A stretch of 6,892 nt of DNA from an uncultured cyanobacterium (GTDB lineage Bacteria > Cyanobacteriota > Cyanobacteriia > CACIAM-69d). A program made the position numbers and the translations under genes. This document shows, piece after piece, positions 1 through 5,452 of this stretch. The stretch spans positions 1 to 6,892 of the forward strand of contig CALCTI010000252.1 of NCBI GenBank assembly GCA_937894105.1, in the 5' to 3' direction. A model generated the notes under the pieces. The model made no database searches and had not been told where the DNA came from. It saw only the letters and a list, made by a program, of their open reading frames with translations. Positions within the stretch are counted from its first letter, which is position 1. Every line of letters starts with the position of its first letter.

Positions 1-56
1 GATAGTTAGGACGTTGGTCCTTGTCAAAATAGCTCGATGCCAGGGCTATTAATAAG

Positions 57-99
57 AAAGGTAAGCCACTCTAATTTCTTAAAGTGGCTTACCTTTTTT
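57..99. terminator. Bidirectional Rho-independent terminator downstream of murQ
   Basis: A perfect 14-bp inverted repeat (57-70 pairs with 83-96) encloses a 12-base loop. It is followed on the plus strand by six T residues (94-99) and on the minus strand by a T-rich stretch (reverse complement of 51-59). It lies about 55 bases past the murQ stop and would end murQ transcription. The stronger T run on the plus strand suggests it also ends a plus-strand gene off the left edge. A second, weaker hairpin precedes it (28-35 with 43-50, one G-T pair) without a T run. Confidence 0.85.
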
Positions 100-152
100 G
101 ATTCGGACAAATAAATTCAAGGCGAACGATTGGCGAAACCTTCTTTGACGCT

Positions 153-1103
153 CTAAATATTTTCACTCTCATACAGTTCGATGCTCTTTCTTAGATTTCC
201 ACTACTTTTATTGAGTAGATCTTGAGCCGAGTTAGCAGAAAGGTTGGTTAAGTACATTGCTAAAGCAAGTTTCACTTGGTTCCCTGCAAGTTCAAGAAGA
301 GATTGAGCATTATCACGACTGATATGTGCGATGTGGCTAATGATTCGAATAGCCCGATCGCGAAGTTTTGCATTAGTAACTGAAACATCTACCATTTGGT
401 TACCATAGACTTTCCCAAGGAGCACCATACTTCCGGTGGAAATAATATTGAGGGCCATCTTAGTGGCGGTTCCTGACTTCAAGCGTGTAGAACCTGTTAA
501 TAGTTCCGGCCCCACAATTAATCGAATGTCTGTATCTACTTTTCCTGGTGGCGCTACTTGAGATTCTGGGACACAGGCAATGAAAGCTGTCTTTGCCCCT
601 CTCTCCTGGGCACACAGCACTGCACCATGAACATAAGGGGTAGTTCCACCGGCAGTAATACCAACGACAATATCTTGGCTTGAAATATTTCTTTGGTTAA
701 TCGCAGCGGCTCCATCCGATGTTCTGTCTTCTAGGGATTCAGAACTTTTTACTAGCGCATCTCTACCGCCAGCAATAATACCTTGAACCATTTCAGGATC
801 AGTACAAAAAGTTGGCGGACATTCTGAAGCGTCTAGCACGCCTAGGCGTCCACTGGTGCCAGCCCCTACATAAAACAGGCGTCCACCTTTGCTCAAGGCT
901 TCGGCAGCCAACTCTACAGTTTTTCCAAGACTTTCACGAGAGTTTGCGATCGCCTCCAACGTACGTAAGTCTTCCTTATTGAACAGATCAACCAATTCAA
1001 AGGAAGACAGTTCATCCAAGTTGACGCTGGCTGGATTTATTTGCTCTGTAACCAAATGACCACGGTCGTCAACAGATCCAAACGCCACTTGCTCGTCAGC
1101 CAT
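153..1103 (-). CDS. murQ: N-acetylmuramic acid 6-phosphate etherase (MurQ)
   Basis: Cytoplasmic lyase that cleaves the D-lactyl ether of MurNAc-6-phosphate to give GlcNAc-6-phosphate and D-lactate, in peptidoglycan (murein) recycling. The 316-residue product has the SIS sugar-phosphate isomerase fold signature GAGTSGRLG (about residues 80-88), followed by the family block DASECPPT (91-98). Glu94 aligns with the catalytic Glu83 of E. coli MurQ, and Glu125 in the LED triplet aligns with Glu114. Later family blocks are present: AGGTTPYV (about 151-158), LLTGSTRLKSGTATK and VDVSVTNAKL. Its length is slightly above E. coli MurQ (298) because of an N-terminal extension, which I believe is common in cyanobacteria. 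An AAAGG ribosome-binding site (1111-1115) lies 7 bases before the ATG. The gene starts 17 bases after the ferredoxin stop, so the two are probably one transcript. Its base composition is more AT-rich than the oxidoreductase gene. Family assignment is firm. Confidence 0.96.
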   Translation of the reverse strand: MADEQVAFGSVDDRGHLVTEQINPASVNLDELSSFELVDLFNKEDLRTLEAIANSRESLGKTVELAAEALSKGGRLFYVGAGTSGRLGVLDASECPPTFCTDPEMVQGIIAGGRDALVKSSESLEDRTSDGAAAINQRNISSQDIVVGITAGGTTPYVHGAVLCAQERGAKTAFIACVPESQVAPPGKVDTDIRLIVGPELLTGSTRLKSGTATKMALNIISTGSMVLLGKVYGNQMVDVSVTNAKLRDRAIRIISHIAHISRDNAQSLLELAGNQVKLALAMYLTNLSANSAQDLLNKSSGNLRKSIELYESENI

Positions 1104-1120
1104 AATTAAGCCTTTACGCC

Positions 1121-1561
1121 CTACTTAAATCTTCCTTCCTGCATCTTACTGCGCCGTCTTTGACTTCGTTTACGTAGTAAAGCCTTCTCAACGGGGAAGC
1201 CTGCAGTGGGAATTTCCTGGTACTGGCGCTCACGCTCCAAATGCTTTAACTCCGTAAAGTCCACCCAATGGATACAATCTACAGGGCAAGTATCAATAGC
1301 CTCTTGAATAATTTCCTCTGAATCACCATTTTGGCTAACCACACGGGCGCGCCCGTGATCCGGCTCCATATAAAAGGTATTTCGGGCCACTTGAGAACAG
1401 AAGGTGCAGCCTACGCATTCCACCTCATCCACATAAATGCCTTTCTGACGTTCACACCCGCCAAGTTCAGGCTCAAATCCTGTCCGCTCTCCCGTCCCAT
1501 GGCGAAGATCACCACCGAGTTCAGGTTCACAGCCTGATGGCTGCGCTTGGTCATCAAACAT
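1121..1561 (-). CDS. Single-cluster 4Fe-4S ferredoxin with twin EPELGG motifs
   Basis: Small soluble iron-sulfur protein of 146 residues, predicted to carry one [4Fe-4S] cluster for electron transfer; its partner is unknown. The cluster ligands are Cys49, Cys52 and Cys55 (CxxCxxC) plus Cys92 in the TCPVDCIHWVD block; Cys96 is an extra conserved-looking cysteine. The N-terminal arm (residues 1-40) is low in hydrophobics and contains a duplicated motif, CEPELGG at 11-17 and FEPELGG at 29-35, with additional cysteines at 11 and 36. The C-terminus (127-146) is strongly basic. This layout matches a ferredoxin family widespread in cyanobacteria and found near Ycf35/DUF2997 genes. A TGAGG ribosome-binding site (1570-1574) lies 8 bases before the ATG. 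murQ follows after 17 bases. The family is clear; the physiological role is not. Confidence 0.9.
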   Translation of the reverse strand: MFDDQAQPSGCEPELGGDLRHGTGERTGFEPELGGCERQKGIYVDEVECVGCTFCSQVARNTFYMEPDHGRARVVSQNGDSEEIIQEAIDTCPVDCIHWVDFTELKHLERERQYQEIPTAGFPVEKALLRKRSQRRRSKMQEGRFK

Positions 1562-1651
1562 TGCCTTTACCTCATTTGCACTGCGCCGCGATGCAAGGCT
1601 AACGAACTAATGCTCTAACTTGATCTCTAAGTAAAACTAAATGGGTTTAAT

Positions 1652-1690
1652 AAAAAGCTCTGCACGTGCTGAGACTCGCGCGCAGAACCT
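1652..1690 (-). terminator. Rho-independent terminator after Ycf35
   Basis: On the minus strand an 8-bp stem (1679-1686 with 1659-1666, one G-T pair) is followed closely by five T residues (reverse complement of 1652-1656). It sits about 135 bases beyond the Ycf35 stop and about 90 bases before the ferredoxin start. It may therefore separate ycf35 from the ferredoxin-murQ unit. The stem is GC-rich, but its loop is 12 bases and the outer pairs are imperfect. Confidence 0.5.
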
Positions 1691-1820
1691 TATTAGTACA
1701 TTCCTAGTAGACTTAGTAAGTTAGGGGAATCACTGATTCCAGCACTCTGTAAAAAGCGACTGCACAAACCAGAGCATCAACATCAGCCCACGTCAACTAG
1801 GCCCTAACAACTTACAAAAT

Positions 1821-2207
1821 TTATGCATTCCAACGTTGCAGCACCAAGCGAATTGAGCCGTCGGCATTTTGCTTTTCTTCAGACACTTGGAATCCTTTCT
1901 CGCTGCTGGTGCTCATCACAGTGCGATAAGCGTAGCGCTGGGTGACTTTCTTGATAAAGCGATCAACAGTGCCAGTTTGCTGCCAATACTGCAGGTCGGT
2001 CACCAAAGCATATTCAGAGCCGTTCCATGCAAACCCGATGTCGTAACCGTTCTCTTGAGAAATCGCCAAATCGGCGTTATGGGTTTGCCCCTGGTAGCCG
2101 CGAACGTCACAGGGACCTGCTTTCCACTCAATTCCTAAATCGGTCAAAGCCGTTTTCAAAGAGTCTAGATTTCGAATTTGGGTTTTGACTTGGCTGAAAT
2201 GGGACAT
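1821..2207 (-). CDS. ycf35: Ycf35 / DUF1257 family protein
   Basis: Small soluble protein of 128 residues matching the DUF1257 (Ycf35) family, which is found across cyanobacteria and in some algal plastid genomes and has no settled biochemical function. Visible family features are the start MSHFSQVKTQI, the block LGIEWKAGPCDVRGYQGQ (about 24-41), the segment YDIGFAWNGSEYALVTDLQYW and the C-terminal stretch IRLVLQRW. There is no signal peptide or membrane segment. Length agrees with the family, and the ATG at 2207 gives the conserved N-terminus, although no good Shine-Dalgarno sequence precedes it. A TATAAA-like -10 element (reverse complement of 2238-2243) lies about 30 bases upstream but has no convincing -35. 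Its neighbours are DUF2997 upstream and the ferredoxin downstream, a grouping recurrent in cyanobacteria that suggests a shared pathway. Confidence 0.92.
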   Translation of the reverse strand: MSHFSQVKTQIRNLDSLKTALTDLGIEWKAGPCDVRGYQGQTHNADLAISQENGYDIGFAWNGSEYALVTDLQYWQQTGTVDRFIKKVTQRYAYRTVMSTSSEKGFQVSEEKQNADGSIRLVLQRWNA

Positions 2208-2377
2208 GGGACTGTTCTGCTAGTGTTGACTTCTTTGTTTATAGAGATATTTTACGAATGATGTGGATATTAATCCCTAGTTGCCAGCATAGATCATTTT
2301 TGACAGCGGGGATGTGACTTACACCATTGGAAAACTTGCTGTTAATCAGGCAGGTTATTAGATCCCTGCTTTGCCTT

Positions 2378-2397
2378 ATGCGCCGCTATGCGCCGCT
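2378..2397. repeat. Tandem 10-bp repeat, two copies
   Basis: ATGCGCCGCT occurs twice head to tail (2378-2387 and 2388-2397) in the gap between the DUF2997 stop and the Ycf35 start. Two copies only. The rest of this 221-base gap shows no gene. Confidence 0.7.
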
Positions 2398-2405
2398 TTT
2401 CTTGT

Positions 2406-2430
2406 AATAAAACAAGCCTGTCGGCTCGCT
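2406..2430 (-). terminator. Possible terminator at the DUF2997 stop
   Basis: On the minus strand an 8-bp stem with two G-T pairs and a 4-base loop (GACA) begins within the last base pairs of the DUF2997 stop codon. It is followed by a T-rich stretch reading TTTTATT. The short distance to the stop is unusual, and the T run is interrupted, so this is a moderate call. Confidence 0.4.
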
Positions 2431-2641
2431 AAGACCAATCGCTAAATTGTGATTGGGAAACACTTGCATCTTCCTCTAAAACGTTGGCAGCGAACTGCTC
2501 TGCGGTTGCTTCACGACTTAAGACGCGACCCAACTCTTCTTCAATTTTGTCGGTTATACCCATACAGTCCGTACCCTTGACGCCCGTTACTTTCTCTAAC
2601 ACCCGTCCGTCGGGATAAATAATAAATTCAAGTGTTTCCAT
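2429..2641 (-). CDS. DUF2997 family protein
   Basis: Small protein of 70 residues that I recognise as DUF2997 from the opening METLEFIIYPDGRV, followed by EKVTGVKG, a cysteine (Cys26) and the helix IEEELGRVLSREATAEQF. The C-terminal tail is polar and acidic. DUF2997 has no established function. It commonly neighbours DUF1257 (Ycf35), as here, which suggests that the two act together. There is no membrane segment or signal peptide. The ATG at 2641 has no clear Shine-Dalgarno sequence but gives the conserved family start. A promoter with an overlapping Fur-box-like site lies 25-60 bases upstream, and a hairpin follows the stop directly. Unlike tight operons, 221 bases separate it from the ycf35 start. 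Confidence 0.9.
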   Translation of the reverse strand: METLEFIIYPDGRVLEKVTGVKGTDCMGITDKIEEELGRVLSREATAEQFAANVLEEDASVSQSQFSDWS

Positions 2642-2668
2642 GTAATGTTGCGCCCAAGGTCAAGACAC

Positions 2669-2687
2669 ACTAATGATATTCATTGTC
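2669..2687. promoter_or_regulatory. Fur-box-like operator upstream of DUF2997
   Basis: The 19-base segment matches the classical ferric-uptake-regulator (Fur) box at 15 of 19 positions, counted by eye against the E. coli consensus built around AATGATAATCATT. Its core AATGA-TAT-TCATT (2672-2684) is a perfect palindrome with a 3-base centre. It overlaps the putative -10 of the DUF2997 promoter, the usual place for a repressor site. Cyanobacterial Fur boxes can deviate from the E. coli consensus, so the match is suggestive only. Confidence 0.4.
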
Positions 2688-2701
2688 ATCAAATAGCGCA
2701 A
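2673..2701 (-). promoter_or_regulatory. Candidate sigma-70-type promoter for DUF2997
   Basis: On the minus strand TTGCGC (2696-2701) and TATCAT (2673-2678, five of six to TATAAT) are separated by exactly 17 bases. The -35 is weak (three of six). Transcription would begin about 25 bases before the DUF2997 ATG. The -10 lies inside the Fur-like palindrome. Confidence 0.4.
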
Positions 2702-2864
2702 TAAGGCTTAACAATCAATCATGTCAAGGCTCATTGTTTTCGCCGTTCAGCCCAGTGTGACGCAACTTGATTGTGTCCGCAACCTAAAGAATCACGGTTA
2801 GATTTCGATGGTTGCCTTCAATCGACGCCATATTTCAAGTATCTTGCATCGTTCTACTCCTGTG

Positions 2865-2893
2865 TTGAGCGATCGCTATTTCTATCGTTTATT
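2865..2893 (+). promoter_or_regulatory. Weak candidate promoter for the oxidoreductase gene
   Basis: TTGAGC (2865-2870) and TTTATT (2888-2893) are 17 bases apart, with four of six matches each. A HIP1 octamer (2869-2876) overlaps the -35. It lies about 45 bases before the ATG at 2938. This could be chance. Confidence 0.22.
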
Positions 2894-2937
2894 TTTAGGT
2901 TTCGTTTTCGAGCAGTTGTTTTTTGAGGCTAAGGCTT

Positions 2938-3978
2938 ATGAGTGTAGCGACAGTTCCTTCAGCGGTATCTTCGGTGATGTCATCTAAGTCAAATGAACTG
3001 ATTCGGGTGGGGGTTTTAGGTTTTGGGGGCTTAGGTCAGGCCGCAGCGAGGGTTTTGGCTCCTAAGCAGCACATGCGTTTGGTGGCAGCGGCGGACCGGG
3101 ATGGGGTTGTTTACGATGCCGATGGTTTGGACGCCGATCAGTGCATTACGGCTTATCGCACAGGGGGTTCGGTGGGCGATGTGGAGACTTTTGGGGAACG
3201 GGTTGAAAGCAGTATCGACCGGTTGATTAAGACGGCGACGGCGGCGGAGGGATATTTTTTGGCGCTGCCGAATTTGCCCAATACGTTTATGGCGTCGGTG
3301 GTGGAGCAGTTTATTGAGGCTGGCTGGCAAGGGGTGCTGGTGGATGCCCTGAAGCGCACCAGTGCTATGGAGCAGATGCTGGCGTTGCAGGACCGGCTGG
3401 AGGGGGCGGGGATCACCTATATGACCGGCTGTGGGGCGACTCCGGGGCTGCTAACGGCGGCGGCGGCGATCGCTGCCCAAAGTTATGCCCAAATTCACAG
3501 CGTCAAGATTACGTTTGGGGTGGGAATCGCCAACTGGGAAGCCTATCGGGCGACGATTAGGGAAGATATTGCCCATATGCCCGGTTATGGGGTGGAGACG
3601 GCGCGGGCGATGACGGATGAGGAGGTGGCGGCGCTCCTGGATACTACCAACGGGATTTTGGCGCTGGAAAATATGGAGCACGCGGATGATTTGATGCTGG
3701 AGCTGGCGGGAATTTGCGATCGCCACCAGGTAACGGTGGGCGGCGTGGTGGATACGCGCAATCCGCAACAGCCCCTGAGCACCAACGTTCAGGTAACCGG
3801 GCGGACGTTTGAAGGGAAAATTTCTACCCACACCTTTACCCTTGGTGACGAAACCAGCATGGCGGCGAATGTGTGTGGCCCAGCGTTTGGCTACTTGAAG
3901 GCGGGGCGATCGCTCCATCAGCGCGGTATTTACGGAGTATTTACGGCGGCGGAAGTCATGCCCCAGTTTGTACGCTAA
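2938..3978 (+). CDS. Saccharopine dehydrogenase-like oxidoreductase
   Basis: Predicted cytoplasmic NAD(P)-dependent oxidoreductase of 346 residues. The N-terminal Rossmann fold shows IRVGVLGFGGLGQAA with GFGGLG at about residues 28-33, and AAADRDG after the second strand, where Asp53 may bind the cofactor ribose. Further blocks typical of the cyanobacterial family are ALPNLPNTFM, LVDALKRTSA, TGCGATPGLLTAAAA, GVGIANWEAYRATIRED and the end CGPAFGYLKAG to MPQFVR. The substrate is unknown; the name reflects sequence resemblance and is not evidence of lysine metabolism. I chose ATG 2938 because GAGG (2925-2928) lies 9 bases upstream. A TTG at 2923 in the same frame overlaps that site and is unlikely. 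The ATG at 2977 is a possible shorter start, because the first 20 residues are Ser/Val-rich and not part of the fold. The gene is monocistronic, divergent from DUF2997 and closed by a strong terminator. It is GC-rich, with three HIP1 sites. Confidence 0.9.
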   Translation: MSVATVPSAVSSVMSSKSNELIRVGVLGFGGLGQAAARVLAPKQHMRLVAAADRDGVVYDADGLDADQCITAYRTGGSVGDVETFGERVESSIDRLIKTATAAEGYFLALPNLPNTFMASVVEQFIEAGWQGVLVDALKRTSAMEQMLALQDRLEGAGITYMTGCGATPGLLTAAAAIAAQSYAQIHSVKITFGVGIANWEAYRATIREDIAHMPGYGVETARAMTDEEVAALLDTTNGILALENMEHADDLMLELAGICDRHQVTVGGVVDTRNPQQPLSTNVQVTGRTFEGKISTHTFTLGDETSMAANVCGPAFGYLKAGRSLHQRGIYGVFTAAEVMPQFVR

Positions 3979-4001
3979 ATCGTCAAAGCAAGTTTACATA
4001 G

Positions 4002-4049
4002 TGAAACAAAAAGCCGAGTCAGCAAATAATGACTCGGCTTTTTGTTTCA
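4002..4049. terminator. Strong bidirectional Rho-independent terminator
   Basis: A perfect 20-bp inverted repeat (4002-4021 with 4030-4049) encloses an 8-base loop. The GC-rich inner stem is flanked by A5 and T5 tracts, so it works on either strand. It lies 23 bases after the oxidoreductase stop and 42 bases past the stop of the convergent membrane-protein gene, and should end both transcripts. Confidence 0.93.
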
Positions 4050-4067
4050 GAAAGCGACCAAAAGTTT

Positions 4068-4093
4068 AGTGCCCGTAACCAGTGCCCGTAATC
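4068..4093. repeat. Tandem 13-bp duplication at a gene end
   Basis: AGTGCCCGTAACC (4068-4080) is followed directly by AGTGCCCGTAATC (4081-4093), 12 of 13 identical. The second copy runs into the stop codon of the minus-strand membrane-protein gene (4092-4094). It looks like a small slippage duplication. Confidence 0.75.
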
Positions 4094-4754
4094 AATAGTC
4101 GTAGTCAACGTAGTCAGTGGAGCTGGACGGGCGGCGGGGGGTAACCAGTTCGGGGTGGTCACGACCGGGTAAATAGCCGGGAACAACGCGAATGGAGTGG
4201 AATGGCTGGGGGCGAGACGCGCGATCGCGGTTATTGCGAGCCATCATGGCAAAAACGCCAGCCATCACAATGCTGCTTACGGTCAGCACCATGCCACCTA
4301 AAGCCCAAAGAATACCCTGGGTCCAGAAAGGCTGATCATTGCGGTCCGCTAACTGCGACAGCCGATCATCCAGAGCCATGGACGCTAAGGTTTCGTCTTG
4401 CCCTGAGAGTTCGTCCTGAAGTTTATCCAGGTCTGTGCGCTGTTTTTTTAGGTCCTCGCGCAAGGTGGCGATCGCCGTAGAATTTTGCTCTGCTTGCTTT
4501 TTGAGCTGCTCTTCCAGCTTATCCATCGCCGCCGGAGACATGGGCACGGAATTTAGTGAGGAGGCTGGGGGCGGCGGGGGAGGCAGTTCACCATCCAAAG
4601 GCACATCGTCAATGGAGGTGCTCAGGCTATCGCCAGCTTCCATAGAAGAGGTGAGGGATTGGGTATCGATATTCACCCAGCCTTTCGCGACGGCAAAAGC
4701 CATTGCTCCCGTTAGGGCGCACCCAGTTAAAAATGCAATGCGACTGTCTGCCAT
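4092..4754 (-). CDS. Hypothetical membrane protein with proline run and coiled coil
   Basis: I do not recognise the family of this 220-residue protein. Residues 6-24 form a hydrophobic segment that could be a signal anchor. Residues 30-57 are Ser/Asp-rich and 58-63 are six consecutive prolines. Residues 77-137 are Lys/Glu/Gln/Leu-rich with heptad-like spacing (KLEEQLKKQAEQ, LREDLKKQRTDLDKLQDEL), consistent with a coiled coil. Residues 147-171 form a clear transmembrane helix, followed by RNNRDR. The tail is Pro/Arg-rich and ends in an acidic tyrosine cluster (DYVDYDY). With two membrane segments, both ends would be on the same side, probably cytoplasmic, leaving the coiled coil periplasmic or lumenal. 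If the first segment is cleaved, the protein is a single-pass one. No good Shine-Dalgarno precedes the ATG. Two HIP1 sites and GC-rich third positions fit a resident, expressed gene. A scaffold or envelope role is possible but unsupported. Confidence 0.75.
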   Translation of the reverse strand: MADSRIAFLTGCALTGAMAFAVAKGWVNIDTQSLTSSMEAGDSLSTSIDDVPLDGELPPPPPPASSLNSVPMSPAAMDKLEEQLKKQAEQNSTAIATLREDLKKQRTDLDKLQDELSGQDETLASMALDDRLSQLADRNDQPFWTQGILWALGGMVLTVSSIVMAGVFAMMARNNRDRASRPQPFHSIRVVPGYLPGRDHPELVTPRRPSSSTDYVDYDY

Positions 4755-5092
4755 GGAATTTATTCGGCGTAAACCTTTACCTATGCCAGGATGAACTGTT
4801 GAAATGGGCCGAATGGTCAGTCAATCCCAATGATCGCCAAAAGTATTTTTTTTACAGGCGCTTGTAGAAATCTACAGACTTTACTAAACGCCTTTGGGGA
4901 TCTGTCCTAGCGTAATCCCCTGCTTCTGTATTGTCAGCTTATTGCCGACTATTTGTCTAAAAACTTACTTGCTTAGGGAGAAAGTAAGGCTAGGAAAAGC
5001 ATTTTGAGGGACTTTTAAGGCGCTTGTTTTACGTCTCTGATCTTTACGCTGGCAATCCCTCTGGTCTAGCAGGCTTAATAGGCGTGATTGGC
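4755..5092. other. 338-base intergenic region with small hairpins
   Basis: No convincing gene is visible. It contains a 6-bp palindrome with a 2-base centre (TGTAGA at 4863-4868 with TCTACA at 4871-4876). It also has a 6-bp hairpin with one G-T pair (4933-4938 with 4944-4949), a possible minus-strand terminator (separate entry), and a 10-bp direct repeat AGGCGCTTGT at 4856-4865 and 5018-5027. It must hold the promoter for the membrane-protein gene, but I see no clear -35/-10 pair. Confidence 0.6.
4959..4988 (-). terminator. Possible terminator after the nucleotidyltransferase
   Basis: On the minus strand a perfect 7-bp stem (CTTACTT with AAGTAAG; 4982-4988 with 4964-4970) and an 11-base loop are followed directly by five T residues (reverse complement of 4959-4963). 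The stem has only two G-C pairs. It lies about 105 bases after the stop at 5093. Confidence 0.4.
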
Positions 5093-5446
5093 TTAGTCGG
5101 ACTGGAGGAGTTCGGCGATCGCCTTACTCTCCTCAGGCAAATCCACAGGTAGTGCCTGGCGGGCATCGGTGATCAGCCAATCTAGGGCCGCCGCCTGCAC
5201 ATCAATCACAGCGCCGGTTTTATCCACGCAGTAGCGCCCGAACACAAGCTTATCCACCAGGCGCACATCAGGACCGAGGCGAGAGTATTCGAAAATAACG
5301 CTATTTTCCACCGTTGCGCCACTGCAAATATGGCAGTTAGGGCTAATCGCCACAGGGCCCACAATCTTGGCACCGTCGTCAATACGAGTCATACCGCCAA
5401 TGTAAACCGGTCCCTGAATATCGACCTTGTCCCAGTTCACCGCCAC
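5093..5446 (-). CDS. C-terminal beta-helix half of split nucleotidyltransferase
   Basis: This is the C-terminal 117 residues of a sugar-nucleotide pyrophosphorylase, in the same frame as the catalytic half and separated from it by one TGA and one AAT codon. It shows imperfect hexapeptide repeats of a left-handed parallel beta-helix: VDIQGPVYIGG, GAKIVGPVAISPNCHICSGATVENSVIFEYSRLGPDVRLVDKLVFG in successive turns. A family-specific tail follows (YCVDKTGAVIDVQAAALDWLITDAR). In the intact family this domain drives oligomerisation or regulation of the enzyme. The listed start is GTG 5446, the first possible start after the TGA; no Shine-Dalgarno sequence is evident, so it could be made only by reinitiation or readthrough. 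The coding sequence shows no decay. With both halves joined, the protein would be 386 residues, close to the usual length near 388. Confidence 0.72.
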   Translation of the reverse strand: MAVNWDKVDIQGPVYIGGMTRIDDGAKIVGPVAISPNCHICSGATVENSVIFEYSRLGPDVRLVDKLVFGRYCVDKTGAVIDVQAAALDWLITDARQALPVDLPEESKAIAELLQSD

Positions 5447-5449
5447 ATT

Positions 5450-5452
5450 TCA
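5450..5452 (-). other. In-frame TGA splitting the nucleotidyltransferase
   Basis: On the minus strand the reading is GGC TGA AAT GTG GCG. From my recollection of the family, the protein normally reads TG-Leu-Asn-Val-Ala-Val-Asn-Trp here, so TGA replaces a leucine codon; TTA to TGA is a single substitution. Frame and downstream sequence are preserved. Candidate explanations are a recent nonsense mutation, a sequencing error, readthrough, or termination followed by reinitiation at the GTG three bases beyond. Confidence 0.85.

Noticed and set aside
2..52. Sixteen-codon open frame ending in TAA at the left edge as a gene end
   Set aside because: Too short to support by content, and the hairpin at 28-50 overlaps it; left as an open possibility only.
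1331..2138. Plus-strand open frames opposite the ferredoxin and Ycf35
   Set aside because: Shadows of conserved genes with no motif or ribosome-binding site.
3031..3918. Several minus-strand open frames opposite the oxidoreductase gene
   Set aside because: They overlap a well-supported gene, are Arg/Ser/Pro-rich as expected from reading GC-rich sequence backward, and show no family motif.
4202..4794. Plus-strand open frames opposite the membrane-protein gene
   Set aside because: Their low-complexity Cys, Gly and Ser content is the antisense of the polyproline and coiled-coil region; the minus-strand frame has coherent domain structure.
5450..5452. TGA as selenocysteine or as a reassigned codon
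   Set aside because: The expected residue is leucine and not cysteine, no selenocysteine hairpin is evident just downstream, and the other genes here read normally.
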